NCBI GenBank assembly: GCA_964420455.1
Contig: CAYQTO010000015.1
Span: forward strand, 1 to 35,329
Direction: 5' to 3'
Length of the DNA stretch: 35,329 nucleotides
From: CAYQTO01 sp964420455
GTDB lineage: Bacteria; Sumerlaeota; Sumerlaeia; SLMS01
Below the pieces are notes generated by a model. It worked only from the letters and a program-made list of their open reading frames with translations, was not told where the DNA came from and did no database searches. This document shows positions 16,059-24,304 of this stretch, piece after piece (positions within the stretch are counted from its first letter, which is position 1; the number at the start of each line of letters is the position of its first letter). The position numbers and the translations under genes are program-made.

Positions 16059-17746
16059 CAGTTCGGCTCGAACCCTTCCCGGCGGACGTTGGTGGCGCAG
16101 TGCACGTTGCCCGCCCAGCGGTGGTACTTCGCGTCGTCGACGAAGTGGATTTCGAGCCCGAGGCCTGCGAGGCGCTCGCGGAGCCAGCCATGGAGGAGGT
16201 CCTGCTCGCCGGCGCGGGGGCCGTGGGGGTCCGAAATCACCAGGTGACCATTGATCACGAGGGAGTTGACGGTGTTCGGCATGAGCGTCGCCTTGTCCGG
16301 CGATTGGAGGAGGGGCACGCGGATGAGGTCCGCTTCCTCGAGGCCGAACTCGGACTTGAGGGTGTCGATCATTGGCTCGACACGGTCGCGCTGGGTCTCG
16401 AAGGCGTGTCGCCGGAGGGTCGCATCGTTGGCGAGGCCGACCACGGTGACCGTCGGGTGGTTCTCCCGAAGATAAGCGAAGGAGTTGGCGTAGGGGGCAA
16501 GCATCTCGAGGTCGCCGTTGCCCTGGGCAACCGCCTGCTCGAGCAGGTCGAAGCTGAGGTTCATGTCCGGGACGAGGACCTTGAAGCCCTTGGGAGCGTA
16601 CTTCGCCGGGACGAAGTTCACCATCTCGTCGACGTGCTTGATAAGGAGCCAGCCGACATCGAGCCCGACGGGATCCTGGACGCCCTGCGCCTCGAGCATG
16701 GCGACGACCTCGGGATTCAGCGAGGCCTCGTCGTCGACGCCATAGTACACGCGGCCGAGGGGGTGTTCCGCGAGGGGTGGCGTGACCTCGAGGTTGCCGT
16801 ACCAGTCGATCCAGGATTGGCCGCCCTCGCCCTGGCCGAACTCTGGCCGGAAGGAGCCCGCCCGGAACCATCCATAGTCGGGGCCCAGCAGCGCATCCTT
16901 GGGGTAGTTGTCGATCGACTTGTTGCGATTCGAGGGCAGCACGACGTTGAGCCGCTGGCCGGGCATTTCCGTATAGCCGATCTCCATCGCGTCCTGGACC
17001 CAGATATGGTTGTAGGCGTAGGGCGTCTGGTCGGCGTCGGGGATGACGACCAGCTCGGTGCCGGTGAGGGCGGCGATGTCGCCGAGTTGCTCGATGAGGC
17101 GATCGTTCTCGCCGGGGAACTCGCGGACGTAGATTTCCTTCCCGGCCTTTGCGTTGGAAAGGAGGATAAAGGGAGCGACGCCCATTTTGACGGAGTCGGA
17201 GGTTGTGGTGCCGTCGGGCTGCTCGACCGTGAGCGTAATGGTGGCGGTTCCGTCCCACTCCGCCGTGGCGAAGGAGCGGGCCTCGATCATGAGGTTGATG
17301 TCATCGGCCATGGCCATCCATCGGGGGTCGATATTGCCTTGGGAGTGGAGGTCGACGGCAAAGGCCTCGCTGGGCTCGCCGATGAAAATGCGGACGTGGG
17401 GGCGGGCGGCGTCGTCGACACGGAGGGTGACGAGGTCGGCGGGTTGGAGGTCCGGGAGCGGGGTCATCCTGATGATGGCGAGGTCGGCCACGTCGTCGCG
17501 GCCGTTGACGATGGCGTCGGCGTGATCGGGGCGACCGGTGTCTTGGTCGCTGTCGCAGTTGAAGAGCATGAGGGCGCCCTGGGACTTCGAGAAGGTTTCC
17601 TCGAGGGCCTGGTCCTGGGGGGTGATCTGGCCGTCTCGGTCGGCGTCGACCATGAGGTTGGGTTGAGGCGCGGCGACGGCCGCGACGGCCAGGGAGCCCG
17701 CAAGCATGCCGGAGCAGAAGCTGAGGGAACTGCGTTTGGTACCCAT
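16031..17746 (-). CDS. Secreted protein-arginine deiminase of the vertebrate PAD type
   Basis: Converts arginine in proteins to citrulline, using calcium in known relatives. The 571 residues hold a signal peptide (1-26, ending VAAVAA), a PAD middle domain (about 30-195: VDADRDGQITPQD, ALMLFNCDSDQD, GVAPFILL) and a full PAD catalytic domain (about 200-571). By alignment from memory with human PAD4 the catalytic residues are Asp252 (WVQDAMEIGY), His371 and Asp373 (IKHVDEMVNFVP) and Cys550 (NVHCATNVRR). GNLEVTPP and FEPNWW also match. The human N-terminal domain is absent. Ca2 ligands Glu351 and Asp369 of PAD4 correspond here to Ala253 and Pro271, while the Ca1 Gln and Glu (Gln251, Glu255, Glu320) remain. 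The ATG has AAGGAT 6 nt upstream. This is not the agmatine deiminase/PPAD family. Confidence 0.93.
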   Translation of the reverse strand: MGTKRSSLSFCSGMLAGSLAVAAVAAPQPNLMVDADRDGQITPQDQALEETFSKSQGALMLFNCDSDQDTGRPDHADAIVNGRDDVADLAIIRMTPLPDLQPADLVTLRVDDAARPHVRIFIGEPSEAFAVDLHSQGNIDPRWMAMADDINLMIEARSFATAEWDGTATITLTVEQPDGTTTSDSVKMGVAPFILLSNAKAGKEIYVREFPGENDRLIEQLGDIAALTGTELVVIPDADQTPYAYNHIWVQDAMEIGYTEMPGQRLNVVLPSNRNKSIDNYPKDALLGPDYGWFRAGSFRPEFGQGEGGQSWIDWYGNLEVTPPLAEHPLGRVYYGVDDEASLNPEVVAMLEAQGVQDPVGLDVGWLLIKHVDEMVNFVPAKYAPKGFKVLVPDMNLSFDLLEQAVAQGNGDLEMLAPYANSFAYLRENHPTVTVVGLANDATLRRHAFETQRDRVEPMIDTLKSEFGLEEADLIRVPLLQSPDKATLMPNTVNSLVINGHLVISDPHGPRAGEQDLLHGWLRERLAGLGLEIHFVDDAKYHRWAGNVHCATNVRREGFEPNWWSLLADNR

Positions 17747-17884
17747 GGGGGAATCCTTGTGGTTTTCCTTTGATCTGGGGGGCGCGATCAGCCCTACGTT
17801 GGGCCGATTGAGATGGGAGTCCGGCTTTGTGGCAACCCAGATCGGGCCCCCGTCTGCCACCCGCCCCGCCCAGGAGTCCTTTGC
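17747..17884. promoter_or_regulatory. Divergent promoter region between the deiminase and amidase genes
   Basis: 138 bp drive the deiminase leftward and the amidase rightward. The region contains the inverted pair TGATC (17771-17775) and GATCA (17786-17790), a weak operator candidate. No clear -35/-10 pair was placed. Shared control of the two genes is possible but not shown. Confidence 0.4.
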
Positions 17885-18766
17885 ATGAGCAAGGTGAAGG
17901 TTGGATTCATCCAGCAGGAGTGCGGCAAGGACCGCGACGCGAATGTGGAGAAGCTCGCGGCCTCGGTGCGTGATGCGGCGGCCCGTGGCGGGGAGCTCAT
18001 CGTCCTCCAGGAGCTCCACAACGGCCCCTACTTCTGCCAGATCGAATCCGACGATTTCTTCGAATATGCGGAGACGATTCCCGGCCACTCGACGAACTTT
18101 TTCGGCCGGCTGGCGAAGGAACTCGGGATCGTGCTGGTGCTCTCGCTCTTTGAAAAGCGCGCCGCGGGCCTCTATCACAACACGGCGGTGGTGCTGGAAC
18201 GGGACGGCTCGATTGCCGGCATCTACCGCAAGTCCCACATCCCCGACGACCCGGGCTACTACGAGAAGTTCTACTTCACGCCGGGCGACACCGGCTTTGA
18301 TCCGATCGAGACCAGCGTGGGGAAGCTCGGGGTGCTGGTGTGCTGGGACCAATGGTACCCGGAAGCCGCACGGCTGATGGCGCTCGCCGGGGCGGACTTC
18401 CTGATTTATCCGACGGCGATCGGCTACAAGCCGGAGGATCCGGAGGATGAGCATCGCCGGCAGGTGGAGGCCTGGACGACGATCCAGCGGGGCCACGCCA
18501 TTGCCAACTGCGTTCCGGTCATTGCGGTGAATCGTGTGGGGTACGAGCCCGCGCCAAGCCAGGACCGGCAGGGGATGCAGTTCTGGGGGGGGAGCTTTGT
18601 CGCCGGTTGCCAGGGCGAGATCCTCGCGCGTGCGGGCGACAAGGAGGAGGTCCACCTGGTCGAGATCGATCGCGGGATGGTCGACCGGGTGCGCCGGGCC
18701 TGGCCCTTCTTTCGGGACCGCCGCATTGACCTCTACGGTGACCTGACGCGTCGCTTCCGCGACTGA
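17885..18766 (+). CDS. aguB: N-carbamoylputrescine amidase (nitrilase superfamily)
   Basis: Hydrolyses N-carbamoylputrescine to putrescine, CO2 and ammonia in the agmatine route. The 293 residues show the nitrilase triad Glu43 (LQELHNGPYFCQ), Lys116 (YRKSHIPDDPGYYEKFYF) and Cys153 (VLVCWDQWYPEAAR). The GPYFCQ and HIPDDPGYYEK phrases are typical of the AguB subgroup. The ATG has GGAG 8 nt upstream. Agmatine deiminase (AguA) and arginine decarboxylase, its usual partners, are not in this window. The adjacent deiminase is a protein-arginine enzyme with a signal peptide and should not replace AguA in the cytoplasm. Another N-carbamoyl amine or amino acid is a possible substrate. Confidence 0.88.
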   Translation: MSKVKVGFIQQECGKDRDANVEKLAASVRDAAARGGELIVLQELHNGPYFCQIESDDFFEYAETIPGHSTNFFGRLAKELGIVLVLSLFEKRAAGLYHNTAVVLERDGSIAGIYRKSHIPDDPGYYEKFYFTPGDTGFDPIETSVGKLGVLVCWDQWYPEAARLMALAGADFLIYPTAIGYKPEDPEDEHRRQVEAWTTIQRGHAIANCVPVIAVNRVGYEPAPSQDRQGMQFWGGSFVAGCQGEILARAGDKEEVHLVEIDRGMVDRVRRAWPFFRDRRIDLYGDLTRRFRD

Positions 18767-18844
18767 CCCACGCGATTCTTCCTTGCCTTTGCCGCCGCGG
18801 ATTGAGCGCTCTGGGGTTTCATCTCACCCCGGAGACGTGCGCCC

Positions 18845-20170
18845 ATGGAAGGATGGCTTTCGAGGCTGATCCCGCTCGGGGGACTCGCCGTACTGGTCGG
18901 CCTTTGCCTGCTGCTCAGCAACAACAGGGGGGCGGCGCTCCGGCGTTGGGATCTCATCCTCTGGGCCTTCGGGCTTCAGTTCGTCTTTGCGCTGTTTGTG
19001 CTCAAGACAGGGCCGGGGGAGTGGATCTTTGATCGCGTGAACGATCTGTTCATCGCGCTGATCAATTGCACGCAGGCGGGGTCGGAATTTGTTTTCGGGC
19101 CGCTGGCAACGCCCTACGGGCCGGGAAACGTGGCGACCGTGGGGCTGGTTGAGGCCGCCGTCGACGGCCAGCCGGTCGCCGGCCTTCACGGACCGATCCT
19201 CGGATTCTACGTCCTGTCGGTGATCGTTTTCTTCGCCGCGCTGACGTCCGTGCTGTATCATCTCCACATCCTGCAGACGATTGTCGGCGGGATCGCGTGG
19301 GTGATGCGAAAGACCATGGGAACAAGCGGGGCGGAGACGCTTTGCGCGGCGGGCAACATCTTCGTCGGCCAGACCGAGTCGCCGCTCCTCGTCCGGCCCT
19401 ACCTCGCCCGGATGACCCAAAGCGAGTTGATGACTGTCATGACCGGCGGTTTCGCCACCGTCGCGGGCAGCGTCATGGCGGTGTATATCACCATTCTGTC
19501 GCCATCGATTCCTGACATTGGCGGCCACCTCCTCGCGGCCTCGATCATGTCGGCCCCGGCGGCGCTCCTGTTTGGCAAGCTGATGATTCCGGAGACCGGC
19601 CAGCCGGAGACCGGTGGCGACGCCCATGTCGAGGTCGAGCGGGAATCCGCCAACCTGATTGATGCGATTACCCTGGGGACGACCGAGGGCCTCCGGCTGG
19701 CCCTCAACGTGGGGGCGATGCTGCTGGCCTTTCTTGCGCTGATCGCGCTTATCGACCTGCTCCTGGGATCTGTGGCCGGGCTCTTTGTCGAGGAGGTTCC
19801 GGGCTGGCTGACGCTGCGGGGACTCATCGGGGTCGCCTTCGTCCCCTTTGCGTGGCTGCTCGGCATCGTGGACCCGACGGAGGCGTGGGAAGTCGGCAAG
19901 CTGCTGGGGGTCAAGATGGCCGCCAACGAGTTCGTCGCCTATCTGGATCTTGCGGGGGCTTCGGACCAGTTGTCGGAACGGACGAGAATTATCGCGGCCT
20001 ATGCCCTGTGCGGGTTTGCGAATTTTGGCTCCATCGGGATCCAGATTGGCGGGCTGGCGGTGATGGCGCCGGAGCGGCGCCAGGATCTTTCACGGCTCGC
20101 CCTGCGGGCCATGCTCGCGGGGACCTTTGCCGCCAACGCCACGGCGTGCATCGCGGCAATCCTGATCTAG
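18845..20170 (+). CDS. nupC: Concentrative nucleoside transporter, NupC/CNT family
   Basis: Inner-membrane importer of nucleosides driven by H+ or Na+. The 441 residues contain about 10 hydrophobic segments and the CNT core motifs GQTESPLLVRPYL, MTGGFATVAGSVMAVYI, KMAANEFVAYLDL and CGFANFGSIGIQIGG. The ATG at 18845 follows GGAG by about 11 nt. It lies 78 bp after the amidase on the same strand and may be in the same transcript, though the functional link is not obvious. The ion and the nucleoside preference cannot be told from sequence alone. Confidence 0.93.
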   Translation: MEGWLSRLIPLGGLAVLVGLCLLLSNNRGAALRRWDLILWAFGLQFVFALFVLKTGPGEWIFDRVNDLFIALINCTQAGSEFVFGPLATPYGPGNVATVGLVEAAVDGQPVAGLHGPILGFYVLSVIVFFAALTSVLYHLHILQTIVGGIAWVMRKTMGTSGAETLCAAGNIFVGQTESPLLVRPYLARMTQSELMTVMTGGFATVAGSVMAVYITILSPSIPDIGGHLLAASIMSAPAALLFGKLMIPETGQPETGGDAHVEVERESANLIDAITLGTTEGLRLALNVGAMLLAFLALIALIDLLLGSVAGLFVEEVPGWLTLRGLIGVAFVPFAWLLGIVDPTEAWEVGKLLGVKMAANEFVAYLDLAGASDQLSERTRIIAAYALCGFANFGSIGIQIGGLAVMAPERRQDLSRLALRAMLAGTFAANATACIAAILI

Positions 20171-20278
20171 CTGCTCCCCGACGCTTTTTCCGCTTCACGC
20201 CCGCATCGGCGATCCCTAGCGTTCCGCTCCCCGGTGCCCCAAGGCCCCGGTTATCCCCTCCCCGGTGGACGCCCCTCC

Positions 20279-21817
20279 ATGGCCGATGTAGCGGAACGCT
20301 CCGATGTCTCCTTCGAGACGATCGTTTCCCTTTGCAAGCGACGCGGTTTCATCTTTCCCGGCTCGGATATTTACGAGGGCCTTGCCGGTACCTTCGACTA
20401 CGGTCCCGTGGGGGTGGAACTTAAGCGCAACGTCCGCGATGCCTGGTGGCGGGCCGTTGTGTACGAGCGGACAGACATGGAGGGCCTCGACGCGGCAATC
20501 CTCATGAACGCACGCACCTGGAAGGCCTCGGGCCATGTTGATACCTTTGTCGATCCGATGTGCGATTCCCTCGGTCCGTCGCGAAAGCGCTACCGGGCCG
20601 ACCACATCGAGGAGATCGAGGCCACCTGCTATCGCGTGGTCGACGTAAGCGGCGAGGAGCCAATGCCGGTCGACGGTGCGGAGATCTGGGCGCCGACCAA
20701 GAAGAAGGCGAAGGAGTTCTACCAACACTACTGGGAGAAGCACCTTGGGCTCGAGGGGCGCCGGGTGAAGCTCGAGGAGGCAGAGGGATCGACAACCCGC
20801 GGACGCTTCTCGCCCGATGATGGCGGCCGCCTCACCGAGGCCCGCGACTTCAACATGATGCTCTCCACGCACTGCGGGCCGGTCATGGACTCCGCGGCGA
20901 AGGTTTTCCTGCGGCCGGAAACCGCCCAGGGCATCTTCGTCAACTTCTCGAACGTCCAGACAACCATGCGGCGCAAGATCCCCTTTGGCATTGCCCAAAT
21001 CGGCAAGTCCTTCCGCAACGAGATCACGCCCCGGAACTTCATCTTTCGCACCCGCGAGTTCGAGCAGATGGAGATCGAGTTCTTCTGCAAGCCGGGCCAC
21101 CTCTGTCGCGAGGGCGAGATGACCGACGAGCAGTGGCACGAACACTGGATGCGGGAGAGGATGAACTGGTATATACGCCATGGAATCCGGGAGGAGCACC
21201 TGCGCATTCGCATGCAGGGTGCTGACGAGCTCGCCCACTACGCCCGCGGCACCGGCGACATCGAGTATCTTTTCCCCATCGGATGGCAGGAGATCGAGGG
21301 CATCGCGAACCGGACCGACTTCGACCTGAAGCAACACGCGGAACACAGCGGCAAGGATCTCCGCTACTACGATCCGGAACTGGAGCAGCACTACCTGCCG
21401 TATGTGATCGAGCCGTCCGCGGGGGTCGACCGCGCCTGCCTCGCCTTTCTCGTCGATGCCTACCGGGAGGAGCAGGTGAAGAACGACAAGCGCGTGGTGC
21501 TGAAGTTTCACCCCTCGCTCGCGCCGATCAAGTGTGCGGTCTTTCCGCTGCTCAAGAACCGGCCGGAACTCGTCGAGATGGCGCGCAAGCTCACCCTTGA
21601 CTGCAAGAAGTCCTTCCACACGGTGTATGACGACACGGCGGCCATCGGCAAGTTGTATAGACGCCAGGATGAGATCGGCACCCCGTTTTGCATCACGGTG
21701 GACGTCGACTCGCTCGACGATCAGGCGGTCACCGTTCGCGACCGCGACACGATGGAGCAGGAGCGGATCGGGATCGACAAGGTCGTCGATCATCTCCGCG
21801 GGCGTCTTGGCGGCTGA
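20279..21817 (+). CDS. glyS: Glycyl-tRNA synthetase, single-chain alpha2 type
   Basis: Class II synthetase that charges tRNA-Gly in the cytoplasm. The 512 residues are of the eukaryote/Thermus-like dimeric type, not the alpha2beta2 type of E. coli. It shows FDYGPVGVELKRN near the N-terminus, FLRPETAQGIFVNF, motif 2 SFRNEITPRNFIFRTREFEQ, and motif 3 EPSAGVDRACLAFL. The C-terminal anticodon-binding domain (LAPIKCAVFPLLK onward) is present. The ATG at 20279 has only a weak GGTGGA upstream; an in-frame start at 20234 would add 15 unconserved residues. Codon use includes a rare AGA inside the GTATAGAC octamer at 21655. The next gene starts 3 bp after the stop. Confidence 0.96.
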   Translation: MADVAERSDVSFETIVSLCKRRGFIFPGSDIYEGLAGTFDYGPVGVELKRNVRDAWWRAVVYERTDMEGLDAAILMNARTWKASGHVDTFVDPMCDSLGPSRKRYRADHIEEIEATCYRVVDVSGEEPMPVDGAEIWAPTKKKAKEFYQHYWEKHLGLEGRRVKLEEAEGSTTRGRFSPDDGGRLTEARDFNMMLSTHCGPVMDSAAKVFLRPETAQGIFVNFSNVQTTMRRKIPFGIAQIGKSFRNEITPRNFIFRTREFEQMEIEFFCKPGHLCREGEMTDEQWHEHWMRERMNWYIRHGIREEHLRIRMQGADELAHYARGTGDIEYLFPIGWQEIEGIANRTDFDLKQHAEHSGKDLRYYDPELEQHYLPYVIEPSAGVDRACLAFLVDAYREEQVKNDKRVVLKFHPSLAPIKCAVFPLLKNRPELVEMARKLTLDCKKSFHTVYDDTAAIGKLYRRQDEIGTPFCITVDVDSLDDQAVTVRDRDTMEQERIGIDKVVDHLRGRLGG

Positions 21818-21820
21818 GCG

Positions 21821-22330
21821 ATGCCGGGCCACTTCGCCAATCCCACGGTGCGCATGGCCCTGCTGGCGGCGGCGGTACTGCTGTGCCTCCTGGGGGCCGT
21901 GACGATCCTCATGATTCCGCCGGGCGACGACGAGCTGATCCGCGGCTGGATTCATGAGAAGGCGCGCCAGGTCGAACTGCGGCAACACGAGGATTTCCCC
22001 GCTGGGATGGCCGATTCCGTTATCATCCAGCGACAGGCGGGCCCCGAAACGTGGTCCCACGACGCGGTCCGCTCGAACCTCAGGGCGATCTTCGATCAGT
22101 TCCCGACCATCGATATAGACATCGTCGAGATCGAGCTGACCTACCCGGAAAGGGCGGGGACAGCCCTGGCCGACGTGCGCTTTCACTGGGCCGTGACCAC
22201 CCGACTTTATCCGAACATGCGCTCGGGATCGCGTGACACGACCGGTGCCGGGGATCCGGAGCAGGCGATCCTGCGCTTCGCCCGCAGCAATGGCCGCTGG
22301 CTTCTCGAGGAGGCCTCGTTCAACCGTTGA
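21821..22330 (+). CDS. Membrane-anchored protein with SnoaL/NTF2-like soluble domain
   Basis: Function unknown. Residues 13-33 form one transmembrane helix (ALLAAAVLLCLLGAVTILMI), leaving about 135 residues outside. That domain has the size and ending (HWAVTTRLYP, then AILRFARSNGRWLLEEASFNR) of NTF2/SnoaL-like cone folds, in which the last strand carries a W-x-[IL] pattern. This is an inference from pattern, not a firm match. The gene starts 3 bp after glyS and overlaps the next gene by 4 bp (TTGA), so it is in a tight operon. An ATG at 21854 is an alternative start. Confidence 0.7.
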   Translation: MPGHFANPTVRMALLAAAVLLCLLGAVTILMIPPGDDELIRGWIHEKARQVELRQHEDFPAGMADSVIIQRQAGPETWSHDAVRSNLRAIFDQFPTIDIDIVEIELTYPERAGTALADVRFHWAVTTRLYPNMRSGSRDTTGAGDPEQAILRFARSNGRWLLEEASFNR

Positions 22331-23385
22331 GTCTTCTTCGCCTTTCCCTGGGGGCGTGTCTGGTGCTGGCGCTGTCTGGTTGCGCCTCGCGAAACGCGAA
22401 GCCGGATGTCTCCCTCCCCGCGCCTGCCTCGAACGATGTGGAATCGGAATCGCCCGACCTCAACCAGCGCGTCCGCATGGTGCTCATGCTACCTGCGGAT
22501 GTCCCGCCACCGGTCGCCCTCAAGCGACGGCTGCTCCGGGGCCTCAATATCCAGATCCTCGTCGAGGTGCCCTCCGCGCGCCGCATGGACGGGAACCTGC
22601 TCGACCCCGGTTCGGTCGCGATTGAATGGGCGGGCAAGCCCCTCCCGCACCACGTCTTCTACAAACGACCGGACATGGCCCTCGTGTTTGCCCTGTTCGA
22701 TCCGGCACTGCTCGAGGAAATTCCTCAGGGGGAGCTGACGGCGACTGCCGGACTCGTTGGCGAGGAGGAAATGGCAGCGGGCTGGAGGCTGCCGCTCTCC
22801 TTCACGCCCGAGGAGGTGTCCACCGCCCGCGAGGCTCATGAGGCACGTGGACCCGGGGGCAGCGGCTGGAGGGTGCGCATGCTTGATCCCGGGGGACAGC
22901 CGGTCGGTGGGGCGTGGATGTTCGGCCAGCGCCGCGAGGACCTTCTCGCGATGTCCGGAGACAACGGTGTCGTGCTCCTGGACGCGGAAAACCGCAACGC
23001 CCCCGGGCCCCATTACGCCTGGTCACCGCGCCACTGGACCACGGAATTCGATCCGATCCGGGAACCGCGGGTGACGGTCATCCCGCGCACCGCGGCGACC
23101 TCCCGCGATGTGGACCTCGAGGTCCGTCGTGCGGACGGCGTTCCACCCAGCCGATCGGTCGTGCTCATCGACAACAACCACTACGGTGTCTATACGGATG
23201 TGGCCGAAACGGTCACCGTCCGGCGCGAATCGGCAACGAGCCTGCTGGTGCTTTCGCCGGGACACGAGGTGGGGACGGCCGTTGTCGCGCCTGGGGAGGA
23301 CTCTGTGGCCGTCTTGCTTGAACCGCTTGGGACGATGGAGATCAGCCCCCCGCGGCCTCCTGCGCCGCCTGTCGAAACGCCCTGA
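22327..23385 (+). CDS. Lipoprotein of unknown function
   Basis: A 352-residue exported lipoprotein. The signal LGACLVLALSGC ends in a lipobox (LSGC) with the acylated Cys near residue 19, so it is anchored to the inner or outer membrane. The mature part has no domain I recognise. It is beta-rich by appearance, with several Pro-rich joins and a Pro-rich end (PPRPPAPPVETP). The start is TTG overlapping the TGA of the previous gene, which fits coupled translation and is the only start that keeps the signal peptide. Its last 44 bp overlap the convergent glycosyltransferase gene. It may work with the upstream membrane-anchored protein. Confidence 0.78.
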   Translation: MSLLRLSLGACLVLALSGCASRNAKPDVSLPAPASNDVESESPDLNQRVRMVLMLPADVPPPVALKRRLLRGLNIQILVEVPSARRMDGNLLDPGSVAIEWAGKPLPHHVFYKRPDMALVFALFDPALLEEIPQGELTATAGLVGEEEMAAGWRLPLSFTPEEVSTAREAHEARGPGGSGWRVRMLDPGGQPVGGAWMFGQRREDLLAMSGDNGVVLLDAENRNAPGPHYAWSPRHWTTEFDPIREPRVTVIPRTAATSRDVDLEVRRADGVPPSRSVVLIDNNHYGVYTDVAETVTVRRESATSLLVLSPGHEVGTAVVAPGEDSVAVLLEPLGTMEISPPRPPAPPVETP

Positions 23386-24286
23386 CCATGGCTCCCATGG
23401 TGTGGTGCCGGCGTGCATGGGCCCGCCCCGCCACGCCGACTCGGGGGAACTCCTCCACCGGCGGATGGGACAGGAACGCCGGCCAGTCCGCCCGGGGGAG
23501 TCTATACAGCTGAACGCCGTCTCCGCCCATCTCGGCCACGCCTCCGACCGGCGTCGCAAGCACCGGAATGCCCCGAATCATGGCCTCCAGGACGACGGTT
23601 GGCTGGCCCTCCGCGCTGCTTGGAAGGAGCATCATGTCGAGGCTTCGGAGGAACGGTCCCGGGCGCACATGCCCGAGGCACCGGACGCCGTGGGCCTCCG
23701 CTTGCCGGCGGAGCGCGTCCGGCAAGCGTCCACCGAACAGCAGTGTCCCTCGCGGCTTCAGTTCCCTCCACACCCCGAGCAGCCACGCATGCCCCTTCTT
23801 GGGGTCGCCGCGAGCCAGCACGCCATAGACGGGATGCTCGAGTCCGGTAACGAGCGGCGGTTCCTCCCGTGGGGGAAGGGGGATGCCGTTGGGGATGACG
23901 CGGCCGGGGCGCTGGCCGAGGGCCGCCGCCGAGTTGCTCACCCAGAAGGCCACCCGACGGTCGAGGACGGTTTGGAGGAGTGCCTTGTGGCCGGCGAAGT
24001 CGCTCGTGCAGCGGAGGTTGCCGACAATGGCGGTCCGGAGGGGAAAGGCGAGTGCGGCAACGAGGTGGCTGCTGGCGCCGTAGGGAAAGACAACTTCGGG
24101 GCATCTCGACCGCAGCTGGGCCAGGGCCCGCGGCAGCCGCATCCAGTCGAACGGCCACCCGAGCAGGTCCTCCAGCGCGACCCATTCGAACTCCTGCACC
24201 GCACGGCACAACCGGCGGACGTTGCGCTCGGTGCCTCCCCCCGCGCGACGGGCCAGCAGGTGCAGGGTCCGGGGTCCGCTCCTCAT
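23342..24286 (-). CDS. Glycosyltransferase, GT-B fold, GT4-like
   Basis: A 314-residue cytoplasmic or membrane-surface sugar transferase. The C-terminal Rossmann half is clear: VIPNGIPLPP, then GDPKKGHAWLLGVW, LLFGGRLPDALRR, and the donor-binding segment LPSSAEGQPTVVLEAM followed by GIPVLATPVGGVAEM, whose Glu is typical of retaining GT4 enzymes. It is shorter than usual because the N-terminal acceptor half is reduced. The ribosome site before the ATG is weak, so the start is only moderately sure. It lies 18 bp after the FHA gene on the same strand. Its end runs 44 bp into the lipoprotein gene. Donor and acceptor are unknown. Confidence 0.85.
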   Translation of the reverse strand: MRSGPRTLHLLARRAGGGTERNVRRLCRAVQEFEWVALEDLLGWPFDWMRLPRALAQLRSRCPEVVFPYGASSHLVAALAFPLRTAIVGNLRCTSDFAGHKALLQTVLDRRVAFWVSNSAAALGQRPGRVIPNGIPLPPREEPPLVTGLEHPVYGVLARGDPKKGHAWLLGVWRELKPRGTLLFGGRLPDALRRQAEAHGVRCLGHVRPGPFLRSLDMMLLPSSAEGQPTVVLEAMIRGIPVLATPVGGVAEMGGDGVQLYRLPRADWPAFLSHPPVEEFPRVGVAGRAHARRHHTMGAMVRAFRQAAQEAAGG

Positions 24287-24304
24287 CAGGGCGCCGCCCG
24301 CATG

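Noticed and set aside
17630..17650. Dockerin repeat in the deiminase N-terminus
   Set aside because: Only one EF-hand-like loop is present and it aligns with the calcium loop of the PAD middle domain.
16031..17746. Deiminase as agmatine deiminase (AguA) partner of the amidase
   Set aside because: AguA belongs to a different family. This protein has the PAD middle and catalytic domains and a signal peptide.
17747..18655. N-terminal extension of the deiminase frame to about 870 residues
   Set aside because: It is antisense to the N-carbamoylputrescine amidase gene. The ATG at 17746 has a ribosome site and begins a proper signal peptide.
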